Positions 1-8,333 of a DNA stretch of 64,000 nucleotides are shown piece after piece. The stretch comes from Thermosulfuriphilus ammonigenes (GTDB lineage: Bacteria; Desulfobacterota; Thermodesulfobacteria; Thermodesulfobacteriales; ST65). Both the position numbers and the translations under genes were made by a program. The stretch covers positions 2,100,576-2,164,575 of the forward strand of contig NZ_CP048877.1 of NCBI RefSeq assembly GCF_011207455.1, given 5' to 3'. Under the pieces are notes generated by a model. The model was not told the DNA's origin. It did no database searches and was given only the letters and a program-made list of their open reading frames with translations. Every line of letters begins with the position of its first letter. Position 1 is the first letter of the stretch.

Positions 1-194
1 CTGCCGTCAAGGCGGCGGGGGCTGTCCACTCCGATATGGAACGGGGCTTTATCCGGGCCGAGGTTATCTTCTGGGAAGATTTAGTTCGTCTGGGGTCATA
101 TCAGGCGGCCCGAGAAGAGGGGCTGCTGCGTCTTGAGGGCCGGGACTATATCGTTCAAGACGGCGATGTGGTCATCTTTCGCTTCAAGGTTTAA
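1..194 (+). CDS. ychF: YchF-type OBG GTPase/ATPase, C-terminal end (partial)
   Basis: Only the last 64 codons are in the window; the 5' part lies to the left. The translated tail contains [13 protein letters not shown], then [12 protein letters not shown] and a closing [13 protein letters not shown]. This is the conserved C-terminal TGS domain signature of YchF, a ribosome-associated nucleotide hydrolase of the OBG family. The P-loop and G domain cannot be seen here. The stop at 192-194 is followed 3 nt later by the next start, so the gene probably heads or belongs to the ybeY-pdxJ-acpS-nnr-tsaE run. The identification rests on the family signature and is secure. Confidence 0.9.
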   Translation, partial: AVKAAGAVHSDMERGFIRAEVIFWEDLVRLGSYQAAREEGLLRLEGRDYIVQDGDVVIFRFKV

Positions 195-197
195 AAA

Positions 198-1403
198 ATG
201 GCGGTGATCGTCCATAACCGCTGGGGGCGGGGGGTGCCGGTGAGAAAACTCCAGGCCCTTTTAGAGAGGGCTCTGGGGATCCTTGAGCTTCCCCCCGAAA
301 CTGAGCTGGCCCTGGTCCTCACCACCGATGAGGATATAACCAGGCTCAATAGAGAGTATCTGGGCCGCGACCGACCGACTAATGTCCTCTCCTTCCCCCA
401 GGGGGGGGAGATTCTTGGAGACATCATTGTCTCGGTGGACACGGCCAAAAGGGAGGCCCGTAAGCTCTCTTGTCCCTTGTTAGAACGCCTTCTTCACCTC
501 GCCATCCACGGACTCTTACATCTTTTGGGTTACGACCATGAGCTTGGGGAGAAAGAGGCCCGAAGGATGGCCCACGCCGAGGGCCAGCTCCTTAAGGCCC
601 TGGTTGGCCGGGACTTTGGCCTTCTTAAGAATATATACGAGATCTTTCCAGAAAGGAGGCTGGATGTGGCGAAGTTAGCCGTAAATGTAGATCATGTGGC
701 CACTGTAAGGGAGGCCCGTAAGGTGGACTACCCTGATCCCGTTCAGGCTGCCACTTTGGCCATCCTCGGCGGGGCCCATGGTATCGTTGTCCACCTGAGG
801 GGAGACCGGCGTCATATTCAGGACCGCGATGTCCGCCTTCTGCGTCAGATTGTTACCTCGAGGCTCATTCTGGAGATGGCCGCTACCGAGGAGATGATCT
901 CCTTTGCGGAGGAGGTAAGACCTGACCAGGTAACCTTAGTCCCGGAGCGACGTCAGGAGGTGACCACCGAGGGAGGGCTGAACCTTAAAGGACGGGTCAA
1001 AAAGATCGCCCCCGTAGTCTCTCGCCTCAAGGAGGCGGGTATCGAGGTGAGTATCTTCATCGATCCGGATCCGGCCCAGATTAGACAGGCAGCCAAGGTG
1101 GGGGCTGACATTGTTGAAATCCATACCGGCCATTACGCCGAGGCCCGGGGGAGGGAAGCCGTGGCCGAAGAACTGGCCCGTGTGGAGGAGGCGGCTAAGC
1201 AGGCTCGAGATCTGGGGCTTATGGTTCACGCCGGTCATGGTCTCCACTATGACAACATCTCTTCAGTGGCCGCTATTGCCGAGATAGAAGAATTCAGTAT
1301 CGGTCACGCCATTGTCTCTCGGGCCATATTTGTGGGGTTCAAGGAGGCTGTGGCCGAGATGAGGGCCCTTATTGAAAAGGCGGCCCTTTTTAGACAAAGA
1401 TGA
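198..1403 (+). CDS. YbeY endoribonuclease - PdxJ pyridoxine 5'-phosphate synthase in one reading frame
   Basis: One open frame of 401 codons carries two unrelated enzymes. Residues 1 to about 140 are YbeY (16S rRNA maturation endoribonuclease), with TNVLSFP and the zinc motif [11 protein letters not shown]. Residues from about 157 to the end are PdxJ, which condenses 1-deoxyxylulose 5-phosphate with 3-amino-2-oxopropyl phosphate to pyridoxine 5'-phosphate. PdxJ landmarks are [15 protein letters not shown] near its start and [10 protein letters not shown] near the end. There is no stop between the halves, but a strong Shine-Dalgarno AAAGGAGG and an in-frame GTG sit exactly where PdxJ normally begins. 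The frame may yield a fusion, a free PdxJ, or both. The stop overlaps the acpS start (ATGA). Confidence 0.85.
   Translation: MAVIVHNRWGRGVPVRKLQALLERALGILELPPETELALVLTTDEDITRLNREYLGRDRPTNVLSFPQGGEILGDIIVSVDTAKREARKLSCPLLERLLHLAIHGLLHLLGYDHELGEKEARRMAHAEGQLLKALVGRDFGLLKNIYEIFPERRLDVAKLAVNVDHVATVREARKVDYPDPVQAATLAILGGAHGIVVHLRGDRRHIQDRDVRLLRQIVTSRLILEMAATEEMISFAEEVRPDQVTLVPERRQEVTTEGGLNLKGRVKKIAPVVSRLKEAGIEVSIFIDPDPAQIRQAAKVGADIVEIHTGHYAEARGREAVAEELARVEEAAKQARDLGLMVHAGHGLHYDNISSVAAIAEIEEFSIGHAIVSRAIFVGFKEAVAEMRALIEKAALFRQR
652..668 (+). promoter_or_regulatory. Internal ribosome-binding site and GTG start inside ybeY-pdxJ
   Basis: AAAGGAGG at 652-659 is followed by a 6-nt spacer and GTG at 666-668, in frame with the upstream YbeY codons. 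Such a strong, well-spaced site inside a coding frame, exactly at a domain start, suggests that pdxJ was or still is translated separately. Confidence 0.6.
666..1403 (+). CDS. pdxJ: PdxJ, possible separate product from an internal GTG start
   Basis: This is the alternative reading of the second half of the YbeY-PdxJ frame. Starting at GTG 666 gives a 245-residue protein beginning [11 protein letters not shown], which is how stand-alone PdxJ proteins usually begin, and the length is normal for the family. AAAGGAGG lies 6 nt upstream. Phosphate- and substrate-binding segments [20 protein letters not shown] and [10 protein letters not shown] are present. Whether the cell makes this shorter protein in addition to or instead of the 401-residue form cannot be told from sequence. 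Confidence 0.55.
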   Translation: MAKLAVNVDHVATVREARKVDYPDPVQAATLAILGGAHGIVVHLRGDRRHIQDRDVRLLRQIVTSRLILEMAATEEMISFAEEVRPDQVTLVPERRQEVTTEGGLNLKGRVKKIAPVVSRLKEAGIEVSIFIDPDPAQIRQAAKVGADIVEIHTGHYAEARGREAVAEELARVEEAAKQARDLGLMVHAGHGLHYDNISSVAAIAEIEEFSIGHAIVSRAIFVGFKEAVAEMRALIEKAALFRQR

Positions 1404-1774
1404 TCCTGGGGTTGGGGGTAGATATAGTTCAGATCTCCAGGATTGAGGCGGCCCTCAAGCGCCATGGCAGGCGCTTTGAGAATCGCCTTTTTACCGCTGA
1501 GGAGCTGGCCTATTGCCGAAAGCGGCCCCGGCCGGCCCTCCACCTGGCTGGCCGCTTTGCCGCCAAGGAGGCGGCTTCTAAGGCCCTGGGAACGGGTATG
1601 AGAGGGGTCTCCTTCAGGGAGATAGAGATTATCCGTGAGCCTTCTGGTCGCCCGGGGCTTAGGTTCCATGGCCGGGCAGCTGAGGTGGCCCGGGCCCTTG
1701 GCGTCCGCACAGCCTTTGTTTCGCTTTCTCATGAGCAAGGTGTGGCTGTGGCGGTGGTCGTTTTGGAGGGATGA
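1400..1774 (+). CDS. acpS: Holo-[acyl-carrier-protein] synthase AcpS
   Basis: AcpS transfers the 4'-phosphopantetheine arm of CoA to a serine of apo-ACP, activating it for fatty acid synthesis. The 124-residue length is normal. The N-terminal [13 protein letters not shown] carries the Mg-binding Asp, and [16 protein letters not shown] carries the second metal-binding Glu; both are intact. The start ATG overlaps the pdxJ stop (ATGA) and the stop overlaps the next start, so translation is probably coupled across pdxJ-acpS-nnr. The acpS-pdxJ adjacency is common in bacteria. Confidence 0.95.
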   Translation: MILGLGVDIVQISRIEAALKRHGRRFENRLFTAEELAYCRKRPRPALHLAGRFAAKEAASKALGTGMRGVSFREIEIIREPSGRPGLRFHGRAAEVARALGVRTAFVSLSHEQGVAVAVVVLEG

Positions 1775-3390
1775 AGATGTACCTTTTTACGGCTCAGGAG
1801 ATGCAATCTCTGGACAGAGCCACTATTGAGGATCTGGGTATCCCCGGGCTTATCCTTATGGAGAACGCCGGCCGAGGAGTGGCTGAGCTTGTCTGCCGCC
1901 GCTTTTCCTCTGGCGCTCGGGTGGCCATCCTGGTGGGTCCGGGGAACAACGGAGGCGATGGTCTGGTCATTGCCAGGCATCTTAAGGCCCGCGGATTTGA
2001 GGTTACAGCCTATCTTCTGGCCCCGGAGGAGAAGTTTCGTGGGGATGCAGCCGTAAACCTCAGGGCGGCCCGGGCCCACGGAGTGGCCCTGGTAGCCATC
2101 CTTAAAGATTCTCTCCTTCCTCTTCTTGAGGCCGGTCTTGGGCAAGCCGAGGTCATCGTTGATGCCCTCTTTGGCACCGGCCTCAGGCGGCCTATCCAGG
2201 GGCGATTGGCCCAGGCCCTAGAGATGGCCAATAGATCTCCTGCCTACCGGATAGCTGTGGACATGCCATCTGGGATCTGTGCCGATACGGGTAAGGTCCT
2301 GGGGGTGGCCTTCAGGGCCCACCTTACGGCCACCATGGCGGCCCCCAAGCTGGGGCAGGTACTTTTCCCAGGGGCAGAATATGTCGGCCAGCTGAAGATA
2401 ATAGACATTTCCATGCCCCAAGATCTCATCTCTCGGCAGGCCAAACCCAGATATCTGCTTGATCCAGATCTTCTCCGGCCATGGCTTCCTCGGCGTCCTC
2501 CGGAGGGGCACAAAGGGACCTTCGGGCACGTGCTTGTAGTGGCCGGCTCTCCAGGCAAGACGGGGGCGGCCGCTCTTGCGGCCATGGGGGCCCTAAGGGC
2601 TGGGGCCGGTCTGGTGACGGTAGCCGCCGGTAAAGGGGTGAATTCCATCCTGGAGACCAAATTGACGGAGGCTATGACCCTTCCCCTTCCAGAGACTTCA
2701 GAGGGATCCCTGGCCCCAGAGGCCATCGAGCCTATTTTTTCCTTCAGCAAACGGCTACGGGCCGGTGTCATTGGCCCTGGTATGGGCCTTCATCCGGGCA
2801 CCAAGGATCTGGCCAGGAAGATCATCCTGGAGTTTCCCCACCCCCTGGTGGTGGATGCCGACGCCCTGACGGTGGTCGCGGAGATGGGGCCCCAGATGCT
2901 TGGCCAGAGTCCGGCTCCCAGGGTCCTTACCCCCCATCCGGGTGAAATGGGCCGGATCTTTGGCCTCAGTGCCCGGGAGATCCAGGCCGGGCGCTTGAAA
3001 TATGCCCAAAGTCTGGCCCAGGTTACCGGGGCGGTGGTGGTCCTTAAAGGGGCCAGAACACTGATCGCCGAGGCGGAGGCCCTGGCCATTAACCCTACAG
3101 GGGGGCCGGGGATGGCTACCGGAGGCTCGGGAGATGTGCTCTCGGGCATCATTGCGGCCCTTCTGGCCCAGGGGCTCCCGGCCTTCTGGGCGGCCTCTCT
3201 GGGGGTTTATATACACGGTCTGGCCGGAGAGGCCCTGGCCGAGGAGAGAGGGCCGTTCGGATTTTTGCCCACAGAGCTGGCGGACCGCCTTCCCAAGACC
3301 ATCCGGGAGTTCATCTCCCTACAGGAGTTATCACTAAAATTAGGAGACGGCCTGCTTGGAGAAGATAACTGTCGTCAGCCAAAGCCCTGA
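1771..3390 (+). CDS. nnr: Bifunctional NAD(P)H-hydrate repair enzyme (epimerase + dehydratase)
   Basis: This is a two-domain metabolite-repair protein of 539 residues, the usual size. Residues 1 to about 215 are the NnrE/YjeF-N epimerase domain (GPGNNGGDGLVIARHL, DALFGTGL, VDMPSGICADTG), which interconverts R- and S-NAD(P)HX. Residues from about 230 are the NnrD/YjeF-C dehydratase domain, related to ribokinases (HKGTFGHVLVVAGS, HPGEMGRIFG, GGSGDVLSGIIAALLAQG), which returns S-NAD(P)HX to NAD(P)H using ADP or ATP. The ATG overlaps the acpS stop. The last 35 nt overlap the start of tsaE, a neighbour often found beside nnr. Confidence 0.95.
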   Translation: MKMYLFTAQEMQSLDRATIEDLGIPGLILMENAGRGVAELVCRRFSSGARVAILVGPGNNGGDGLVIARHLKARGFEVTAYLLAPEEKFRGDAAVNLRAARAHGVALVAILKDSLLPLLEAGLGQAEVIVDALFGTGLRRPIQGRLAQALEMANRSPAYRIAVDMPSGICADTGKVLGVAFRAHLTATMAAPKLGQVLFPGAEYVGQLKIIDISMPQDLISRQAKPRYLLDPDLLRPWLPRRPPEGHKGTFGHVLVVAGSPGKTGAAALAAMGALRAGAGLVTVAAGKGVNSILETKLTEAMTLPLPETSEGSLAPEAIEPIFSFSKRLRAGVIGPGMGLHPGTKDLARKIILEFPHPLVVDADALTVVAEMGPQMLGQSPAPRVLTPHPGEMGRIFGLSAREIQAGRLKYAQSLAQVTGAVVVLKGARTLIAEAEALAINPTGGPGMATGGSGDVLSGIIAALLAQGLPAFWAASLGVYIHGLAGEALAEERGPFGFLPTELADRLPKTIREFISLQELSLKLGDGLLGEDNCRQPKP

Positions 3391-3802
3391 GGAGACTAGA
3401 TCTCTGGCCCGTCAGATAGGCGAGGGCCTTAAGGGAGGGGAGATCGTTCTCCTCTACGGTGATTTGGGGGTGGGCAAGACGGTTTTTGTCCAGGGACTCG
3501 CCGAGGGGCTAGGGGTGCCTGAAGACTACTATGTAGTCAGTCCCTCCTTTTCTTTGATAAATGAGTATCCCGGTCGTCTTCGCCTCGTCCATGTAGATCT
3601 TTACCGCCTTGAACCTGCCCAGGTGGAGGATCTGGGCCTTGAGGATTACCTTGAAAAAGACTCGGTGGTAGCTATCGAATGGGCCGAAAGGCTTCCTTCG
3701 GATTTAATCCCAGAAGAGGCCATCCTGGTGCGTATGCAATACCTTAAGGAAGACCAGCGACGTCTGGAGATTACTCTACCACCCAGACAGCACACCCCTT
3801 AG
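3356..3802 (+). CDS. tsaE: tRNA threonylcarbamoyladenosine biosynthesis ATPase TsaE
   Basis: TsaE is the P-loop ATPase that works with TsaB and TsaD to form N6-threonylcarbamoyladenosine at position 37 of ANN-decoding tRNAs. The Walker A motif GDLGVGKT lies near residues 33-40, followed by SPSFSLINEY and the HVDLYRLE and IEWAERLP segments typical of the family. The length of 148 residues is normal. The chosen start is TTG 3356, with TAGGAG about 10 nt upstream, inside the 3' end of nnr. The last 32 nt overlap the convergent universal stress protein gene. Confidence 0.92.
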   Translation: MEKITVVSQSPEETRSLARQIGEGLKGGEIVLLYGDLGVGKTVFVQGLAEGLGVPEDYYVVSPSFSLINEYPGRLRLVHVDLYRLEPAQVEDLGLEDYLEKDSVVAIEWAERLPSDLIPEEAILVRMQYLKEDQRRLEITLPPRQHTP

Positions 3803-4223
3803 CATAGTGAACCACTTTATTAGAGACGCTGCCAAAGAGGAACTCCTCGGCCTTGGAAACACCACGGCGGCCAACAACAACAGTGCCAAATCTTCCGCTG
3901 GTCTGCTCCTCCAGGATGACCCGGGCCACCGATTCCCTTGTGGGCCTGACCTTGATTATTACCTCTTCTCGGGGAATTCCGGCGGCCTCAAGCCGGTCTT
4001 TGGCCTTTTCAAAGACTTGAAGCATGGCCTTCTCATGGGCCTCCTTGGCCTTTTGCCGCTCGCCTTCATCGGGAAACAGGTCTGCCGGGGGCTCCTTAAC
4101 TACATGAAAGAGCTCTATAAAGATTTCCTTCTGGCCTCCCAGCATCTGGGCTACATATTCTACGGCCCTCATGGCGTTTTCTGAGGGGTCAAGGGCGATT
4201 AATATTCTCTTAGGTGGATACAT
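3771..4223 (-). CDS. UspA-family universal stress protein, ATP-binding type
   Basis: This is a single Usp domain of 150 residues. The N-terminal ILIALDPSENAMRAVEY and the C-terminal G-x2-G-x9-G-(S/T) pattern (GRRGVSKAEEFLFGS) mark the ATP-binding subclass. A long acidic/basic helix around residues 50-80 is somewhat expanded. ATG 4223 is preceded by AAGGAGGG at good spacing. The gene overlaps the upstream kinase-like gene by 14 nt, so the two are probably co-transcribed and translationally coupled, and its 3' end overlaps tsaE convergently. A specific role is not known; a link to phospho-signalling is an inference from the neighbour. Confidence 0.9.
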   Translation of the reverse strand: MYPPKRILIALDPSENAMRAVEYVAQMLGGQKEIFIELFHVVKEPPADLFPDEGERQKAKEAHEKAMLQVFEKAKDRLEAAGIPREEVIIKVRPTRESVARVILEEQTSGRFGTVVVGRRGVSKAEEFLFGSVSNKVVHYAKGCAVWVVE

Positions 4224-5217
4224 GTCTGCCCTCCTTGGCCATTTTTACTACTGGGGCCAGGTCTTCCAGTAACTCTTCTACTGATTCATAGAAGACCTCG
4301 GCCCCCGTAGAAAAATGCATCAGGACGTAATTTAGCTCCTGGGGAATGTAGGGAAAAAGTTTTTTAAGGTTCATGATTCGCCAGCGGTAGATGAGGCTGA
4401 AATCGGATTCATCTATTCTTTGGGCCACCTCTTTCCCCAGCTCCTCGGCCACTCTGGCCGGGGTATAGATCCCCCCGCCGGCTAGAAACAGGAGAATGCT
4501 TCCTAGACCAAAGATGTCTAGACCAAAGGGATTTTCTTGATAGTCGAAGTTGTAGTCGAAATCTATCCATTTGGGAGTCATGGTCTCTGTTTCTAAATAA
4601 AGATGGTCTCTGCGGACGTCTCCATGGCGTTCTCCGTGGGCGTGAAGGAAGGCCAGGGCCCGGGCGCCGATGAGGAAATATTCCAGGAAGCGGGGGAAGT
4701 GATCCCGAAAGTAGCGGTAGTGGTCAAGGGCAAGCTGGGCCACAAAATAATCGATGGGCTTTCCCCGAATGATTTCAATGACCCGAACCGGATTGCCCCG
4801 AGTGTCCCGGACGGTGAAGCCCTGCATGAAGTTAGGGTGCCCTCGGACGAGATCCAGGATACGGGCCTCCTTTTCCGGGCTACGATAGCAAATGATGGTA
4901 ATCTCTCCCAGTTTGAGGGGAAAAGATTCGTGAAAGGTGAGCTTTACGATCCGGTGTTCGCCCGTTTCTAACTCTATGGTGCGCTTGACCCAGTACTTCG
5001 GTTCATCCATACCAAAACGGCGCTCTTTTTCCTCCCTGAGGACAAGGTAATGCCGCTTGCCGATGCAAATAATGTCATAGGGATTGATGCGCATAAAGTC
5101 ACTGGTGTCGGTAAAAAGACGCGGTTTTTTCCCGGGCGGAAGATAGGGGGTGGCTAGCTCCAATATCTTTTTATCAGGCATCATTACATAAGATGATACT
5201 TGTGGCCGAATTATCAA
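4210..5217 (-). CDS. Divergent protein-kinase-like protein
   Basis: The 335-residue protein follows the order of an ePK/ABC1-type kinase fold with altered signature residues. IVKL (about residue 90) resembles the ATP-anchoring lysine strand. EKEARILDLVRGHPN looks like the C-helix Glu and following turn. HGDVRRDHLYL (about residue 198) sits where HRD-x4-N is expected, and WIDFDYN (about 218) replaces DFG. FGLDIFGLGSILLFLAGG matches the F-helix DxxxLG segment. No membrane segment or extra sensor domain is seen. The TTG start at 5217 is uncertain; ATG 5184 is the main alternative, and neither has a strong Shine-Dalgarno. Substrate and activity are unknown; the coupled UspA gene is a candidate partner. 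Confidence 0.65.
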   Translation of the reverse strand: MIIRPQVSSYVMMPDKKILELATPYLPPGKKPRLFTDTSDFMRINPYDIICIGKRHYLVLREEKERRFGMDEPKYWVKRTIELETGEHRIVKLTFHESFPLKLGEITIICYRSPEKEARILDLVRGHPNFMQGFTVRDTRGNPVRVIEIIRGKPIDYFVAQLALDHYRYFRDHFPRFLEYFLIGARALAFLHAHGERHGDVRRDHLYLETETMTPKWIDFDYNFDYQENPFGLDIFGLGSILLFLAGGGIYTPARVAEELGKEVAQRIDESDFSLIYRWRIMNLKKLFPYIPQELNYVLMHFSTGAEVFYESVEELLEDLAPVVKMAKEGRHVST

Positions 5218-5276
5218 CGCCTATGAAAAGGGGCCTTGCCTGATAAGACTAAAATCTGCCTGGAGGATTCCGGCCA

Positions 5277-5300
5277 GGGGGGCCAAAAAGACGGCCCCCC
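5277..5300 (-). terminator. Hairpin after the multihaem cytochrome gene
   Basis: GGGGGGCC / GGCCCCCC (8-bp GC stem, 8-nt loop) lies 5 nt past the cytochrome stop. On the minus strand no T-tract follows; on the plus strand TTTTCTT follows. It may be a weak or processing-type terminator for the cytochrome operon. The same stem sequence recurs at 26111-26130. Confidence 0.55.
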
Positions 5301-5305
5301 TTTTC

Positions 5306-7015
5306 TTACTTGGCCGGATGTTTGAATTGGGGGTGCTTCCGATCGTAGGTCTTCCTCTCCTTGTGACAGCCCACCAGACAGCTTCCTCCGGTATCGGTGA
5401 GCTGGAAACGGAGCTCCTTCCGCAGACCGCGATATTCTGTCTTCTCACGGATGTGTTTGGGCTGGTTGCTGGCGTGGATGGCATGGCAGGCCTTACAGGA
5501 GTTGCCGTTTTTGCGCCTTACGTGGGCGTAGTGGAGGTTATAATTTCCATCTCGGAAGTTGGTCAGTACAGTGGTGAACTTGACCTCGATGACATTTTTA
5601 TTGTGACAGCTGTAGCACAGATCGTACTTGCCAGGGTGGTAATCAGTTAGAAAGCCCGGCGGGAAATCCCGCACCAAAAGGCGCCTGAAGGCTGACCCGT
5701 GGGGATTATGGCAGGCATCACAGGTTCCATCCTGGACCGGACCATGAAGGTATTGGGCGTTGCGGACCTCTCGCCCCAGATCCTTATGGCAGGAGAAGCA
5801 AAGGTCGGCCTCAAAGTCCTTAAGAAGGGCCTCATAATTGGAGGTGTGTGGCTGGTGACAGTCCACACAGCGTCCGGCCTCTACTGAAGGATGGCGGTAT
5901 TTGGCCTCCTTAATAGTGGCGATAACCTCAGGGTTTAGCTTTTTATGGCAAGAGATGCATAGCTGCCCGCTGGGCTTAAGGAGCTGATAGCGATAGTCGG
6001 AGCTATGAGGATCATGACAATTGGCACAGCTCTCCGCCACCGGTTGGTGGACATGGGCCATGGAGAATTCTTCTTTACGGTCTTCATGACAGGTGAGACA
6101 TATCTTGCCGCCTTTAAGCGGAGCAGAGAGCAGGTGATCATAGGCCGAACCGTGATGATTGTGGCAGGCGATACACTCCCCATCGGCTACCGGGCCGTGA
6201 GGGTAGCGGCGGTTAAAAAGCCTTCTTTCGTGGCATTGAAAGCAGACACTACTTACATTGCCCTCACCCTTGAGGTGGAACTCCATTTTGGACCCGTGGG
6301 GATCATGGCAATTGAGGCAGTCATCCTTTCCGGGAGGGTGAACCACCCGCTGTTCAAATTCGGCCTTTGTCCCCTCATGGCAGATGAAGCAAAGCTCCCT
6401 TCCCTGGCGGACCAACTGGTTCCGATTACTTGACCCGTGAGGGTTGTGGCACTGAATACACTCGTTGTTCTTAAGAGGTCCATGAAGATGAGGGGCTTCT
6501 TTTATCTCTTGGTGACATCCACCGGTGGTGCAGTTGCTGGCCACCGGCAGGGTGAGGGAAAAGTCAAGCCGCCCTTTTCTTTTGGGATGGCATTCGGAAC
6601 AGTCAAGGCGAGTCGGAAGACTGTGAACATAAAGCCTTTTAAAGCCTGCGGGCGGTTTTTCCCCTTTGGGGGCGTAAAAGATCTGGACTTCTTTCTTTAA
6701 ACCCTTGGCCTCAATGGTGACCCGGTTAAGGCCTTTCTTCAGGGTGATAACCACCCCAAAGGCTCCGTCTTTCAGGGGAACAACATTTGTCTCCCCTGAA
6801 GAAACCTTAACCCCTTCTATCTTGACCTCTTTTGTCCCGGGCAATTGGAGAATTCCGGCGATGTAGATCTGGCTCTGATCTACCCAGACCTTATCAAGGG
6901 GAGGATAGAGCTGGAGGGCGTTGGTGGTCTTTCCCTCGGCTGGAGGGGAAAGAAATGCCAGTGTCAAAATGAGGCCCATCAAGGTCAGAAGGCTTTTGAA
7001 TGTTTTTCTTTTCAT
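5306..7015 (-). CDS. Periplasmic multihaem c-type cytochrome (up to 16 haem sites, doubled-CXXCH type)
   Basis: The protein has 14 CX2CH haem-binding motifs plus a CX4CH (CTTGGCH) and a CX3CH (CLVGCH). Most are arranged as the paired C-x2-C-H-N/D-P-H-G/S repeats of the doubled-CXXCH family. ATG 7015 follows GAGGGGAAAAG and opens an evident signal peptide (MKRKTFKSLLTLMGLILTLAFL, cut near PPAEG); a longer upstream frame exists but would remove this arrangement. Residues about 35-130 before the first haem form a beta-rich, haem-free domain. It is probably an electron carrier or respiratory reductase partner in the periplasm. It is co-transcribed with the upstream TlpA/TPR gene, 40 nt away, which suggests a role in cytochrome assembly or the same respiratory process. 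Confidence 0.9.
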   Translation of the reverse strand: MKRKTFKSLLTLMGLILTLAFLSPPAEGKTTNALQLYPPLDKVWVDQSQIYIAGILQLPGTKEVKIEGVKVSSGETNVVPLKDGAFGVVITLKKGLNRVTIEAKGLKKEVQIFYAPKGEKPPAGFKRLYVHSLPTRLDCSECHPKRKGRLDFSLTLPVASNCTTGGCHQEIKEAPHLHGPLKNNECIQCHNPHGSSNRNQLVRQGRELCFICHEGTKAEFEQRVVHPPGKDDCLNCHDPHGSKMEFHLKGEGNVSSVCFQCHERRLFNRRYPHGPVADGECIACHNHHGSAYDHLLSAPLKGGKICLTCHEDRKEEFSMAHVHQPVAESCANCHDPHSSDYRYQLLKPSGQLCISCHKKLNPEVIATIKEAKYRHPSVEAGRCVDCHQPHTSNYEALLKDFEADLCFSCHKDLGREVRNAQYLHGPVQDGTCDACHNPHGSAFRRLLVRDFPPGFLTDYHPGKYDLCYSCHNKNVIEVKFTTVLTNFRDGNYNLHYAHVRRKNGNSCKACHAIHASNQPKHIREKTEYRGLRKELRFQLTDTGGSCLVGCHKERKTYDRKHPQFKHPAK

Positions 7016-7055
7016 CTTTTCCCCTCGGGCAATAGATCTTTGATGGCCATTCATC

Positions 7056-8084
7056 TTAACTTCCCTGCCCCATGGTTTCCTGAAGTAGCTCATAGGCCTT
7101 GCGGAAATATTTAGAGGCCAGCTTTAGCCGACCGGTTTCTTGATAAAGGATACCCATCCAGTAGTGTATCTCTGGATTGCGGCGATTACTGAGGAGGAGA
7201 AGGTTAAGATCCTCCAGGGCTCCTTCTTTGTCTCCTCGAGCCGCCCGGAGCAGGGCCTGACAGATCTTGGCCTGCACCACATTGGGGTCGAGTTCCAGAC
7301 TTTTCTTGATTAGCCCCTCGGCCTCTTTAAGACGTCCTAAGTCCAGATAAAGACAACCCAGCTGGGCGTAGGCCGGGGCAAAATAGGGATTAAAGCGGAT
7401 GGTTTCCTGAAACTCCTTGATGGCGGCACTTTTCATCCCCCGCCGGCGCATCTTGAGGCCTAACTTAAAGTGGAGACGGGCCTTCTTTTCCCGTTCGGAT
7501 TTTTTAAGACTGCGGGGGTAAAACTCGGCCAGGATCTCCTCTCGAGTCTTCTCCCCGGTAAGAACCAGGATCTCGCCCTGTATTCTTTTGATAAGTTCTC
7601 GGGCATATCCCATGCCGGCGGCGATCCGGCCGTCTTTATCGACGATAAGGACGGAGGGAGTGACAAAGAGTCCCAGGGTACTATAAGCCTGCTGAAGGCT
7701 ATCAAGATAGACGGGCAGATCCAACCCGGCGGCTACAGTTACCCCTCGGATCACCTTGGGGGGATCGCCCTGGACGTTAATGGTCAGGACTACCACCCCC
7801 CGGTTTTCAAAAAAATCCAGATTTTGCTGGAGCTCTCGGAAGAACTTGATGGTCAGCTTCTTCTTTCGGGGGACGTCAGCTCCCCAGAAGATAAGGACCA
7901 GAGGATGCCCCTTGAGTTTGGCCAGAGAGACCTTTTTGCCGCTTTCAAAGTCCACCACCGTAATGTCTGGAAGCGGATCCCCGATCTCTACCGAACGGAA
8001 GGGAAAGGCAAAGGAGGTGTTCCAGCAGAGTAGCCCGATCAGAAAAGCAAAAGTCAGAGCCGGGATGATAGTTCTTTTAATCAA
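7056..8084 (-). CDS. Exported TlpA-like (redoxin-fold) protein with C-terminal TPR repeats, lacking redox cysteines
   Basis: TTG 8084 follows AAGGAGGG and begins a signal peptide (MIKRTIIPALTFAFLIGLLC...SFA). Residues about 33-175 resemble TlpA/AhpC-TSA thioredoxin-fold proteins (GDPLPDITVVDFESGKKVSL, LVLIFWGADVP, TPSVLIVDKDGRI). Where the CXXC should follow FWG there is ADVPRKK, so no disulfide chemistry is expected. Residues about 200-335 contain about four TPR repeats (for example FAPAYAQLGCLYLDLGRLKE). It may be a periplasmic scaffold or chaperone for the following multihaem cytochrome, by analogy with redoxin/TPR cytochrome maturation proteins. That function is an inference. Confidence 0.8.
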   Translation of the reverse strand: MIKRTIIPALTFAFLIGLLCWNTSFAFPFRSVEIGDPLPDITVVDFESGKKVSLAKLKGHPLVLIFWGADVPRKKKLTIKFFRELQQNLDFFENRGVVVLTINVQGDPPKVIRGVTVAAGLDLPVYLDSLQQAYSTLGLFVTPSVLIVDKDGRIAAGMGYARELIKRIQGEILVLTGEKTREEILAEFYPRSLKKSEREKKARLHFKLGLKMRRRGMKSAAIKEFQETIRFNPYFAPAYAQLGCLYLDLGRLKEAEGLIKKSLELDPNVVQAKICQALLRAARGDKEGALEDLNLLLLSNRRNPEIHYWMGILYQETGRLKLASKYFRKAYELLQETMGQGS

Positions 8085-8300
8085 GACGACCCTCCTTAAT
8101 TAATAATATTCTTAAGGGTTGGTTGTTTGTTGGATAAATAACGACTTTATTGGTCAAGTTTTGCCAATTATCTCCATACAAAATAAACATTTTCTTCTTG
8201 AAGCTTATAGAAGTTCTGGTTCTAGTTGTCAATTTTAATTTCTAATTCTCCGGTATCTGTCAATGGCATGATTCCGGGCAGGGTGGTGTTTCGGCTGGTG

Positions 8301-8333
8301 TGTCAAAAAAGACGACATGTCTTTTGGTTGACA
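8301..8333. promoter_or_regulatory. Two-tiered inverted repeat (candidate operator) upstream of the first sigma-54 activator gene
   Basis: Inner arms AAAAGAC (8307-8313) and GTCTTTT (8319-8325) are perfect around GACAT. Outer arms TGTCAA (8301-8306) and TTGACA (8328-8333) are also complementary, and the right outer arm doubles as the -35 hexamer. Such placement suits a repressor or autoregulatory site. The rest of 8085-8300 is AT-rich and shows no gene. Confidence 0.5.

Noticed and set aside
7016-7093. Longer N terminus of the 16-haem cytochrome
   Set aside because: It would overlap the upstream gene and place 26 polar residues before an evident signal peptide that has its own ribosome site.
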